Source: Sutterella wadsworthensis
Lineage (GTDB): Bacteria; Pseudomonadota; Gammaproteobacteria; Burkholderiales; Burkholderiaceae_F
Assembly (NCBI RefSeq): GCF_003315195.1
Contig: NZ_QNRV01000019.1
Coordinates: forward strand, 1 to 59,323
Direction of reading: 5' to 3'
Length of the DNA stretch: 59,323 bases
Part shown: in pieces, positions 31,024 through 39,507 of the stretch
Position numbering within the stretch: the first letter of the stretch is position 1
Layout of the letters: every line of letters begins with the position of its first letter
Translations under genes and position numbers: made by a program
The notes under the pieces: generated by a model
The model's input: only the letters and a program-made list of their open reading frames with translations
Told to the model about the DNA's origin: nothing
Databases searched by the model: none

Positions 31024-32124
31024 TTAAGACTGCTTCAGCAAACGAATGCTCACTTCAGGGTCGTATGGCTGAATCTTATCGCGGAGTGCTTCACTTACAA
31101 GCACATCCTCCAAATTGTCCCTAAGGAGCACCGCATGCACGTCAGGGTGGGCAAGCAAAAACGCCTCAGCCTTCTCCCATCCCATAGCAAAGAGTGCCGT
31201 GCAAAGGGCATCCGCCCGAGCACCGTTTTTATCCACAATCGTCACAGATGCAATGTCCGTTGCTACTGGCTGGCCTGTTGTGGGGTTAAGAATATGCCCA
31301 TAGCGATGGCCGTTCTTCTCGAAGTTGCGTTCATATGCACCAGAAGTAATAACGTTTGTGTCGCTCACCGCAACCACAGCAAAGTAGGCGCCGCGGCTCT
31401 TATCGGGACTCTGCAGACCAATGCGCCATGGCGTTCCCGGGTATTTTTCCCCCATTGCTACGATATTGCCGCCCAAATCAAGCAGCGCATGAGTTGCTCC
31501 GGCAGCCTTGAGTTTCTCTGCAAGTTTCTGTCCAATGTAGCCCTTAGCAATAGCGCCCATATCAACATTTTGGTCGCGGCCAATCTGCATGAACCACTTG
31601 CCGTTCTCCTCCGTCACACGGACGTGGCGATGATCCACTCGGCGAATCGCTTCCTTGATCGCCTCATCACTCGGCACATGATCGCCGCCGAAACCGATCT
31701 TCCAAAGGTTCACCAACGGTCCAATCATCGGCTCAAATGCTGAATGGGTCATGTCTGCAATAGTGAGCGCTTCCCGAGTCATCTCGGCGATTTCGGGTGT
31801 GACTTCCACCTTCTCGCCGGCATGCTTATTGACATTGTTGAGGGGAGAATCCTTATGCACACTCATCATGTCGTCAAAGCGCACCACCTCGTCCTCAACG
31901 ATTTGCGCAAAACGCTTCGTCTCTTCTGGTGTCTTCCCAAAGACTTTGATCTGGACAACCGTTCCCATATGGAAGGTCGTTGTATCTAATTCGTATTCTT
32001 TGGCTTCCTGCTGCTCAGACTCGGCAGAAGCTGCCGTTTCTGCAGCATGAATAGAAAGTACCGGTAACGAGGCACAGAGCGCCGCAGCCGCGGCAATCCA
32101 AAAGATTTTTCTTGCAAACATCAC
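31024..32124 (-). CDS. apbE: FAD:protein FMN transferase, secreted
   Basis: 366 residues with a signal peptide (FWIAAAAALCASLPVLSIHA). ApbE fold marks are MGTVVQIKVFG, FEPMIGPLVNLWKIG, DMGAIAKGYIGQ and ILNPTTGQP. It moves FMN from FAD onto a Thr/Ser of partner proteins in the periplasm. The FMN-binding-domain protein encoded just upstream on the same strand is its obvious substrate, so the pair forms a flavinylated electron-transfer unit. A terminator between them allows lower apbE expression. Confidence 0.92.
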   Translation of the reverse strand: MMFARKIFWIAAAAALCASLPVLSIHAAETAASAESEQQEAKEYELDTTTFHMGTVVQIKVFGKTPEETKRFAQIVEDEVVRFDDMMSVHKDSPLNNVNKHAGEKVEVTPEIAEMTREALTIADMTHSAFEPMIGPLVNLWKIGFGGDHVPSDEAIKEAIRRVDHRHVRVTEENGKWFMQIGRDQNVDMGAIAKGYIGQKLAEKLKAAGATHALLDLGGNIVAMGEKYPGTPWRIGLQSPDKSRGAYFAVVAVSDTNVITSGAYERNFEKNGHRYGHILNPTTGQPVATDIASVTIVDKNGARADALCTALFAMGWEKAEAFLLAHPDVHAVLLRDNLEDVLVSEALRDKIQPYDPEVSIRLLKQS

Positions 32125-32158
32125 GTATCAGAACAGAGATAGGAAGCTCAGACAACAA

Positions 32159-32195
32159 AAAAGGAGGACGCCGCAGATGCGAGAATCCTCCTTTT
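32159..32195 (-). terminator. Terminator between the FMN-binding gene and apbE
   Basis: AAAAGGAGGA/TCCTCCTTTT 10-bp stem followed on the minus strand by a T run. Probably a partial read-through terminator. Confidence 0.8.
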
Positions 32196-32237
32196 CGGAT
32201 TCAGGGCTTCCGGAGAAGCCGCTGTCCTTAAGCCGAA

Positions 32238-32567
32238 TTACTGGGCCTTGGAAAGGGCGTCCTTAACGGCAGCCTTGATGCCTTCGGACGACAGCGTGGC
32301 GCCGCCGACGGAGTCAACGCCTTCAACGCCGTTCTTCTTGACGATTTCCGGAATCATCTGTTCGATCGGAGCAGCGATGATCATTTCCGTTTCGCCGTGC
32401 TTGACGACCTTGACGTCGGCAATCTTGCCGCCCTTAACGTCGACCTGAACGGTGATCACGGATTCGCGGCCCTTGCCTTCACCCGTGTAGGAGCCATCTT
32501 TGTAGGTGGCAGCCTGGGCACCGACGGCGAGCAGAGCGGCAGCGGTAGCGACGATGATCTTCTTCAT
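32238..32567 (-). CDS. Secreted FMN-binding domain protein (ApbE substrate)
   Basis: 109 residues: signal peptide MKKIIVATAAALLAVGAQA, then a single FMN_bind domain (YKDGSYTGEGKGRES, IADVKVVKHGET). The flavinylation site is DSVGGATLSS near residue 91: ApbE targets normally read S-G-A-T, here G-G-A-T, keeping the acceptor Thr. It is a minimal one-domain carrier, probably passing electrons to a periplasmic or membrane reductase not in this window. Codon use suggests high expression. Confidence 0.9.
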   Translation of the reverse strand: MKKIIVATAAALLAVGAQAATYKDGSYTGEGKGRESVITVQVDVKGGKIADVKVVKHGETEMIIAAPIEQMIPEIVKKNGVEGVDSVGGATLSSEGIKAAVKDALSKAQ

Positions 32568-32661
32568 GATGTCAAATTCCTCGAGTATTTGTGTGCGGTG
32601 ACTTGCCTGGAACTCTTTAAAACCGATTCCGGCAGAAGTCTTTGCTTCAGGAGCCGACAGT

Positions 32662-32687
32662 AAAAACCCGCCAGCTCAGCTGACGGG
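32662..32687 (-). terminator. Terminator of glnS
   Basis: CCCGTCAGC-TGA-GCTGGCGGG on the minus strand followed by five Ts. Confidence 0.85.
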
Positions 32688-32767
32688 TCATATTATCACA
32701 GTGAAAAATGAAATCTACGGGTTAAATCTCATTTGCTGCTTAGGCCCCTCGCATTAATTCTTTCGAA

Positions 32768-34837
32768 TTATTTCCCCCAAGAGTCGCGCAAACCCACAGA
32801 GAGATTGAAGACCGGATGTTCTGGAGCATGATCCTTACGATCAGCAACGAAGTATCCCGTACGCTCAAACTGGAAACGCTCTTCATTGGCTGCATCAGCA
32901 GTGCAAGGCTCCACATAACCCTGAAGAATCGTCTTGGAGTTGGGGGTTAGATGATCAAGGAACGTTCCTTCGCCCGCTTCAGGATTCGGCTCATTAAAGA
33001 GCCGGTCGTACACCCGGAATTCCGCCGCACGGGCTGTCTGGGCATCCAGCCAATGAATCGTAGCCTTGGTCTTCACGGACATTGAGCCTTCCGTGCCGGA
33101 CTTGGTCTCGGGGAGATAATTCGCGTGAACAGCCGTCACACGCCCCTCTGCATCCTTTTCAAAAGACGTCGGAACGATCACATACCCGTAGCGCAAGCGC
33201 ACGGGCTTAGCAGGAGAACCGTCCGCCGGCACCGTTAAACGACGGAAACCCTTTGGCGGCACTTCAGCAAAATCGGTTTCTTCGATCCAGAGTTCACGAG
33301 AGAACGTGATGCTGCGGGAACCCATTTCAGGCTTTTGCGGGTGATTCTCTGCAACAAGCCCTTCAGACTGCCCCTCGGGGTAATTGTCGATAATGAGCTT
33401 CAACGGTTTCATCACAGTCATACGGCGATGTGCACAGCCTTCGAGATCCTCGCGCAGGCACTGCTCGAGAACGCTGTAATCGATCCATCCGCCAGACACC
33501 TTTGAGATGCCGCAGCGCTCAGCAAACATCTGCATACTTTGAGGTGTATAGCCGCGTCGACGCAGGCCAATGATGGTCGGCATGCGAGGATCATCCCAAC
33601 CATCGACATACTTTTCCTTCACCAGCTGAATGAGCTTACGCTTGCTCACCACAACATAGGTGAGACTCAGACGATTGAATTCATACTGATGTGAAAGCAG
33701 GAAAAAGTTGGGACGAATAACAGCAGAAAGCGCCGACTGAAGAAGCGGTGTGAAGTGTTCAGGATGATCTGTGAGCAGTTCAAAAAGTGCCTTGACTGAA
33801 GCGTCAGACACATCCGGGACGCCATTCGTCCATACATTGAGAATACTTGCAGCATTCTGCTCCACAGCACTTTGGCCGAGTTTTTCGCGAGCTGCAAAGC
33901 AAGCAGCGGCAAACTCAGCAGCTTTGGGATGCGTACTGTCCTTCATCTGCATGAGGATAGCCTTGGCTTCCTCGAACTGCGGCGTGCGCAGTACCGGAAC
34001 CACGCGCTCAAGCGCCCAGTCATAGAAAGCACGCTGATCCTCAAATTCCAGAGTGCAAATGGAATGCGTGATTTCTTCAAGCGAATCTTCAATCGGATGC
34101 GCAAACGCATACATCGGATAGATGCACCATTTGTCTCCCGTTGCATGGTGTTCGGCAAAACGAATGCGGTAGATCGCCGGATCACGGAGATTCATGTTGG
34201 GACTGGCCATGTCGATGCGCGCCCGCAGCACCATGGAGCCCTCCGCATGCTTGCCCTCACGCATTTCACGGAAGAGTCGCAAGTTTTCTTCAATCGGGCG
34301 ATCACGATACGGTGAATTTTTGCCGGGTTCCTTCAGCGTGCCGCGATTGTCACGCATTTCGTCTGCAGTCTGCTCATCGACATAAGCGTAGCCAGTGCGC
34401 ACCAAATGCTCTGCAAACTGATACATGTATTCGAAGTAAGAGCTTGCAAAATAGAGATTTTTCTCTCCACCATGCTCCCACGTGAAACCGAGCCAACGTA
34501 CGCTGTCAAGAATGCCGTCAACGTACTCCTGATCTTCCTTCACCGGATTGGTATCGTCAAAGCGCATATGGCAGCGCCCGCCGTAGTCACGCGCCAGACC
34601 GAAGTTCAGGCAGATGCTCTTGGCGTGCCCAATATGCAGGTAACCGTTCGGTTCCGGCGGGAAGCGCGTACGAATTTTGGCCGGATCAGGCACCCCATTG
34701 GCGGCCTGTTCGGAATAAGGCGCAGGATGCCCGCACCAGAGCCGGGGTTGATTCACGCCGGCAGCAAGATCTTCTTCAATAATGTTGCGGATGAAGTTGG
34801 TTGCGCGCCCAGTCTGAGCTTCCGTGATTTCACTCAT
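32768..34837 (-). CDS. glnS: Glutaminyl-tRNA synthetase with a large insertion
   Basis: 689 residues against about 555 in E. coli. FPPEPNGYLHIGHAKSICLN (HIGH, about 60-79) and VVSKRKL (KMSKS equivalent, about 396-402) are intact, with the tRNA-binding beta-barrels after. Two additions stand out: about 22 residues (29-54) before the HIGH block, and about 98 residues (280-378) between WALERVVP and SHQYEFNRL, which are almost adjacent in E. coli. The insertion is helical (KAAEFAAACFAAREKLGQ, VKALFELLTDHPEHFTPLLQ). Confidence 0.95.
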   Translation of the reverse strand: MSEITEAQTGRATNFIRNIIEEDLAAGVNQPRLWCGHPAPYSEQAANGVPDPAKIRTRFPPEPNGYLHIGHAKSICLNFGLARDYGGRCHMRFDDTNPVKEDQEYVDGILDSVRWLGFTWEHGGEKNLYFASSYFEYMYQFAEHLVRTGYAYVDEQTADEMRDNRGTLKEPGKNSPYRDRPIEENLRLFREMREGKHAEGSMVLRARIDMASPNMNLRDPAIYRIRFAEHHATGDKWCIYPMYAFAHPIEDSLEEITHSICTLEFEDQRAFYDWALERVVPVLRTPQFEEAKAILMQMKDSTHPKAAEFAAACFAAREKLGQSAVEQNAASILNVWTNGVPDVSDASVKALFELLTDHPEHFTPLLQSALSAVIRPNFFLLSHQYEFNRLSLTYVVVSKRKLIQLVKEKYVDGWDDPRMPTIIGLRRRGYTPQSMQMFAERCGISKVSGGWIDYSVLEQCLREDLEGCAHRRMTVMKPLKLIIDNYPEGQSEGLVAENHPQKPEMGSRSITFSRELWIEETDFAEVPPKGFRRLTVPADGSPAKPVRLRYGYVIVPTSFEKDAEGRVTAVHANYLPETKSGTEGSMSVKTKATIHWLDAQTARAAEFRVYDRLFNEPNPEAGEGTFLDHLTPNSKTILQGYVEPCTADAANEERFQFERTGYFVADRKDHAPEHPVFNLSVGLRDSWGK

Positions 34838-34961
34838 CGCCGAATTCCAAGAGGGAAAAAATGAGGTTTCACCGCTTGGCGAACCTCTGATATTGAATTG
34901 TGTTGAATTTTTGATTTTACCGCCGTCAGATCCCTCATTCGGAGATCACGGCACATTTCAA

Positions 34962-35972
34962 TCAAATTTCCCCTGCCGCCTGATACCGTGCGAGATACCA
35001 CTCCACAGTCTGCTTCAGTCCGACAAGGAACGGCATTGCGGGCTTCCACCCCAGATCTCGTTCAAGTTTTTGCGCATCGACGGCATATCGGAAATCATGT
35101 CCTGGCCTATCGTCAACAAAGGTGATGAGCTCTCGGTATTGATGACCGCTCCATGGGTGCATCTCATCGAGCAGTCTGCATATTCCTTCAGCAATAGCCA
35201 GATTGCTTCGCTCACAATGCCCTCCCACGTTGTAACGAGCACCCGGTGCCGCTTGATGAAAAATCAAATCAAGCGCTCGACAGTGATCATTTACCCATAA
35301 CCAATCACGCACGTTGAGACCATTGCCGTACAGAGGCACTAGGGTATGAGCCAAACAACGCCGGATGATCGTTGGAATGAGCTTTTCATCATGTTGCCAG
35401 GGTCCATAGTTGTTTGAGCAATTGGACAAGGTCACGTTCATCCCATAAGTTTTGGCGTAAGAACGAGCCATCAAATCGGAGGCTGCTTTACTTGCCGAAT
35501 AAGGGCTGTTGGGAGCATAAGCACTATTTTCGTCAAAAAAACCGCTCTCTCCCAATGTGCCGAAAACCTCATCAGTCGAAACATGATGAAAGCGCGACGA
35601 CGCTAACCGTCCCGTACGTTGCCAATACCGGAGAGCAGCATCCAACATCACAGTCGTACCGTGAATATTGGTGAACACAAAACGCATCGGATCAGCAATG
35701 GAATTGTCGACATGACTTTCTGCAGCAAAATGAATTACACCAGTAACGTCATATTCCTCCATCAAATCTCTGACAGCTGATTCATCGCAAACATCGCCGT
35801 GAATTGGAATGACATTCGACAATTTAGCTTGTCGAGGAAAAGCTTCTTTATTAGCAGCATATGTCAGCGCATCCAGATCGATCAAACGATATGCTGGATA
35901 TTTTCGAGCGAAATACTCTACAAAATTCGTACCTATAAAACCGGCGCCGCCGGTGATCAAAATCGTTTCCAT
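34962..35972 (-). CDS. rfbB: dTDP-glucose 4,6-dehydratase
   Basis: 336 residues, extended SDR. GGAGFIGTNFVEYF NAD-binding motif, catalytic STDEVFGTLG and YSASKAASDLM (Tyr-x3-Lys). Makes dTDP-4-keto-6-deoxyglucose for L-rhamnose. Downstream end of a four-gene minus-strand unit with rfbC, rfbD and a GT2. rfbA is absent nearby. Confidence 0.96.
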   Translation of the reverse strand: METILITGGAGFIGTNFVEYFARKYPAYRLIDLDALTYAANKEAFPRQAKLSNVIPIHGDVCDESAVRDLMEEYDVTGVIHFAAESHVDNSIADPMRFVFTNIHGTTVMLDAALRYWQRTGRLASSRFHHVSTDEVFGTLGESGFFDENSAYAPNSPYSASKAASDLMARSYAKTYGMNVTLSNCSNNYGPWQHDEKLIPTIIRRCLAHTLVPLYGNGLNVRDWLWVNDHCRALDLIFHQAAPGARYNVGGHCERSNLAIAEGICRLLDEMHPWSGHQYRELITFVDDRPGHDFRYAVDAQKLERDLGWKPAMPFLVGLKQTVEWYLARYQAAGEI

Positions 35973-35977
35973 AACAA

Positions 35978-36832
35978 TTAAGACTTAATTCGGCCGCACT
36001 GCACACAAGCCTCAGTAAGAGCGTCTTGCCATGAACGGGGCTTAATTCGCCAAGCCTGAAGACTTTGCAGAGACAACACACTGTAGTGTGGACGCCGTGC
36101 TTTCGTCGGATACTGAACTGCCGGGACTGCCTTAAGTTTACAGGTCGTTCCTATCTTTTCCTGGATTGCTGAGGCAAAGCCATGCCAAGAGGTCTCACCG
36201 GTATTTGTAAAGTGCAGCACCTGCATGGATCGCAAATGTGCGCCTTGCAGGTAAAGCTCTACGAGAGCATCTGCCAAATCTTCTGCCAAGGTTGGAGCAC
36301 TGAACTGATCACTAACTACGTCGAGCGACTGTCTTTCGGAAAGCAGTTGAAGCATTGTTTGAAAAAAACTCTTCGTTCCTGCAATCGGTGAATACAAGCG
36401 AGAAGTACGAATGATGCAGCCACAAGCCTTTGAGGTCAAAAGTGCGGCCTCCCCCATTTGTTTACTGCGCCCGTAAACTGACATCGGTGCGGTTTGACTG
36501 TCAACCTCATACGGCTGCCTTGCCCTGCCGTCAAACACGTAATCAGTAGAGACATGAATGATGGGAATACCCGTATCCGTTAGATATTTTGGCGCGGTTG
36601 CATTAACCGCAATGGCATCCCTGGAGTGATCTTCGGCTTCGTCAACAGCCGTATATGCAGCACAGTTAATAATGCAGTCAAAAACACCAGGCCGGAGATT
36701 CTGAACGACTGCATTCTGATCCGCAATATTGAGCTCATGCCGATCAAACCCTAGTCCCAGTATTCCCCTTCGCTTAAGTGTTGTCAGCATAGTTTTTCCT
36801 AGCTGACCGGTTACACCAGTAATAGCAATCAC
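35978..36832 (-). CDS. rfbD: dTDP-4-dehydrorhamnose reductase
   Basis: 284 residues. ITGVTGQLGKTML NADPH motif, STDYVFDG and YGRSKQMGEAALL (Tyr-x3-Lys). Last step to dTDP-L-rhamnose. Its start overlaps the rfbC stop by one base and it ends 5 bp before rfbB. Confidence 0.95.
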   Translation of the reverse strand: MIAITGVTGQLGKTMLTTLKRRGILGLGFDRHELNIADQNAVVQNLRPGVFDCIINCAAYTAVDEAEDHSRDAIAVNATAPKYLTDTGIPIIHVSTDYVFDGRARQPYEVDSQTAPMSVYGRSKQMGEAALLTSKACGCIIRTSRLYSPIAGTKSFFQTMLQLLSERQSLDVVSDQFSAPTLAEDLADALVELYLQGAHLRSMQVLHFTNTGETSWHGFASAIQEKIGTTCKLKAVPAVQYPTKARRPHYSVLSLQSLQAWRIKPRSWQDALTEACVQCGRIKS

Positions 36833-37395
36833 TATGTAGTCTCAAATTTATGCAGAAAAACAGGATTCGAACAATAATATTCAAAATCTTTCGCCTTCAC
36901 ATCTTTCACAGATCTAAGAATCTTAGATTTTGGCACCATCCAATTTATATTTAACGAAGAATCGAGGGCATTTATAGCGCCTTCAAAAGACGAATTATAA
37001 AAATTATCACACTTATATAACACAACAGCACTTGAAGATAGCACAGAGTACCCATGTGCAAACCCTTTTGGTATATACAATTGATTCCTATTATCGCTTG
37101 TTAGAATAAACCTGTACACATTGCCATAATTAGGAGAATATTTCCTAATATCTACAACCACATCTAATATTTCCCCACTCACTACGCGAATCAGTTTACT
37201 CTGAGAGAACGGCGGAGACTGGAAATGCAATCCCCGAATAACACCATAACAAGATGAAACTTCATTATCTTGAACAAAAATATCATCTATACCAATTTCG
37301 CTTAACCTACGTTGATTATAGCTTTCCGTAAACGACCCTCTGCTATCAACCCATATTTGCGAAGGGTCAATCAATATTGGAATTTGAATAGCCAT
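36832..37395 (-). CDS. rfbC: dTDP-4-dehydrorhamnose 3,5-epimerase
   Basis: 187 residues. Cupin fold with DSRGSFTESYNQ, SSCYGVIRGLHFQSPP and LYIPKGFAHGYSVLS, including the catalytic His of RGLHFQ. AT-rich relative to rfbB and rfbD, as is the upstream GT2, so composition shifts inside the operon at about 36.8 kb. This points to a mosaic cluster. Confidence 0.93.
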   Translation of the reverse strand: MAIQIPILIDPSQIWVDSRGSFTESYNQRRLSEIGIDDIFVQDNEVSSCYGVIRGLHFQSPPFSQSKLIRVVSGEILDVVVDIRKYSPNYGNVYRFILTSDNRNQLYIPKGFAHGYSVLSSSAVVLYKCDNFYNSSFEGAINALDSSLNINWMVPKSKILRSVKDVKAKDFEYYCSNPVFLHKFETT

Positions 37396-37398
37396 TGA

Positions 37399-38538
37399 CT
37401 ACACCACAATCCCCAAAAAACGATACTTAACAGCACCACACTCATCTATAAACTTAGAATATAGCGTCACTTTCCCAAAAAGCAAAACCCTCACTTTCCT
37501 TGCAGAATAAGAAATCTTCACAAATTGCGGAATACCAAAAGCATTAATGACGGTACTACTCAATCTTCTCTTAACTTCAATAAGACCTTTTAATATTAAG
37601 CGCGTCTTCCAGCCATCCCGCAAGAAAGTGGTAGCCTTTTCAATTAAAAATGGATTACTAAAACTTTGTGGCGACAATCCATTATTCTTAATAAAATTAG
37701 CCAACTCAGATTCCACAACCCTCCCAGCTGCTTCATCCAGAACAGAGTCATATTGTATAGAGCTCGAAAAATAAAGCGTATACGAATCTCTAATAAAATC
37801 TTCGCGCTTGCTTTTTTTAGCAAATGCCAAATAGCGTTTAGAAATTTCGAACATATTATAACTTCGTTCAAAATTTGTCATTTTTCTCATTAAACTTGCT
37901 TGACGACACCGGTAAAAATAGAGCGCATCTCCATCTACCCAAGCAACCCTTGATGATAAAAGGCAGTATTCCCTCCACCAAAGCTCGTCTTCATTATTAA
38001 TATTAGGTGTAAATTTTATTTTTTCTTTATTAATAATTTGTCGTTTATATACCTTATTCCATACAACACTCATTATTGAATTCATCACATGAGGCGTAAT
38101 AAGCGATGGGAATGGTGCGTTTTCATTACGAACTTTATATGGGGATATAACGGCATTGTCATACACTTTCACTACATTACAGCATGCAACATCAGCTTGT
38201 TCTTTTTCGATCGCATAAATCAGGCGTGCACAGTAATTATTGTCAACATAATCATCACTATCAACAAAGAATATAAATTCTCCTTTTGCATAACTCAATC
38301 CGGTATTTCGCGTATTTGAAAGACCTTTATTTTTATCATGTTGCAAAAAAATTATTCGATTATCTATTTTGCAATATTTTTTTACTACCTTTGCAGAATT
38401 ATCCGTACTACAATCATCGACTACTATTATCTCAATATTACATATAGTTTGCGAAAGAACAGATCTCAAGCATTGATCAATATAGGGCTCGACATTATAT
38501 ACAGGCACAATTATGGATGCCAAAATAGATCTAGTCAT
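37399..38538 (-). CDS. Glycosyltransferase family 2
   Basis: 379 residues, GT-A fold. SIIVPVYNVEPYIDQCLRSV, VVDDCSTDNS and FFVDSDDYVD (DxD) are clear. Located upstream of the rfb genes and probably uses dTDP-rhamnose or another sugar for surface glycan. Strongly AT-rich. The exact linkage is unknown. Confidence 0.88.
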   Translation of the reverse strand: MTRSILASIIVPVYNVEPYIDQCLRSVLSQTICNIEIIVVDDCSTDNSAKVVKKYCKIDNRIIFLQHDKNKGLSNTRNTGLSYAKGEFIFFVDSDDYVDNNYCARLIYAIEKEQADVACCNVVKVYDNAVISPYKVRNENAPFPSLITPHVMNSIMSVVWNKVYKRQIINKEKIKFTPNINNEDELWWREYCLLSSRVAWVDGDALYFYRCRQASLMRKMTNFERSYNMFEISKRYLAFAKKSKREDFIRDSYTLYFSSSIQYDSVLDEAAGRVVESELANFIKNNGLSPQSFSNPFLIEKATTFLRDGWKTRLILKGLIEVKRRLSSTVINAFGIPQFVKISYSARKVRVLLFGKVTLYSKFIDECGAVKYRFLGIVV

Positions 38539-38548
38539 ACAACTTTAT

Positions 38549-39439
38549 TTATAAACGAATAATTAAACTTGATGTATCCCACTTTCCTTTATTCATTTTC
38601 TGAATTTCTTCATAATATCCATCCACAATTTTAACAACATCTAGCTTAGTTCCATTTTTTTCGGCTTCTGCCAACGCAATCCCTAAGTCTTTACGCATCC
38701 AATCCACAGCAAATCCAAAATCGAATTTACCTTCAACCATCGTGGCTCCTCGATTGATCATCTGCCAAGAGGATGCTGCGCCGCCGGAGAGCGCCTTGAT
38801 GAGTTTCGGCATATCTAGTCCTGCATGCATGCCGAATGCCAACCCCTCTGCCAGTCCCTGCACACATCCCGCTATGCAGATTTGGTTCACCATCTTTGCA
38901 AGCTGACCGGAACCCACAGCACCAAAATGCGTAATTTGAGCAGCATAAGCACGCATCACAGGTTCTGCTGCCGAGACATCCGCATTCGTACCGCCGCAAA
39001 GTACGGTTAAGCAGCCATTCTCTGCACCAGATTGCCCGCCGGACACAGGAGCATCCACCCACCCGATCTGACGTTCAGCCGCTTTCTGGGAGAGCTCTCT
39101 CTCCACCACGGCGCTTGCCGTAGTATGGTCTACAAACACACTGCCGGAATCCATACCTGCCAGAGCCCCATTTTCCCCCAACACAACGCTTCTCAGATCA
39201 TCATCATTGCCGACGCAGGCAAATACAAATTGGGCTCCACACGCCGCTTCTCGGGGAGTTGAAGCGGCCCGACCGCCAAACTCGGCGGCCCATTTAGTTG
39301 CCTTGGCAGCAGTACGGTTGTAGACACATACATCTAACCCGGCTCGAGACAGGTGCCCCGCCATGGGATACCCCATGACACCCAGACCTAAAAATGCAAC
39401 CTTTATGGACGGCATTTGCGGATAGTTTTTCTGCTGCAT
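38549..39439 (-). CDS. NAD(P)-dependent beta-hydroxyacid dehydrogenase (HIBADH family)
   Basis: 296 residues from ATG 39439 (AGGTG six bases upstream; a GTG lies 9 bp further). KVAFLGLGVMGYPMAGHLSRAG is the Rossmann motif, DAPVSGGQSGAENG the substrate-binding motif and GSGQLAKMVNQ carries the catalytic Lys. Family acts on 3-hydroxyisobutyrate, tartronate semialdehyde or similar. Substrate not predictable; adjacent to a racemase gene on the same strand. Confidence 0.88.
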   Translation of the reverse strand: MQQKNYPQMPSIKVAFLGLGVMGYPMAGHLSRAGLDVCVYNRTAAKATKWAAEFGGRAASTPREAACGAQFVFACVGNDDDLRSVVLGENGALAGMDSGSVFVDHTTASAVVERELSQKAAERQIGWVDAPVSGGQSGAENGCLTVLCGGTNADVSAAEPVMRAYAAQITHFGAVGSGQLAKMVNQICIAGCVQGLAEGLAFGMHAGLDMPKLIKALSGGAASSWQMINRGATMVEGKFDFGFAVDWMRKDLGIALAEAEKNGTKLDVVKIVDGYYEEIQKMNKGKWDTSSLIIRL

Positions 39440-39450
39440 TACATACACCT

Positions 39451-39497
39451 ATAAAAAAACAGCGGGACACCTCACATATCAAGAGATGCCCCGCCAC
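39451..39497 (-). terminator. Terminator after the racemase gene
   Basis: On the minus strand GCGGGGCATCTC pairs with GAGGTGTCCCGC, followed by a run of seven Ts. It lies between the racemase stop and the dehydrogenase start. Confidence 0.85.
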
Positions 39498-39507
39498 AAA
39501 TCATTAA

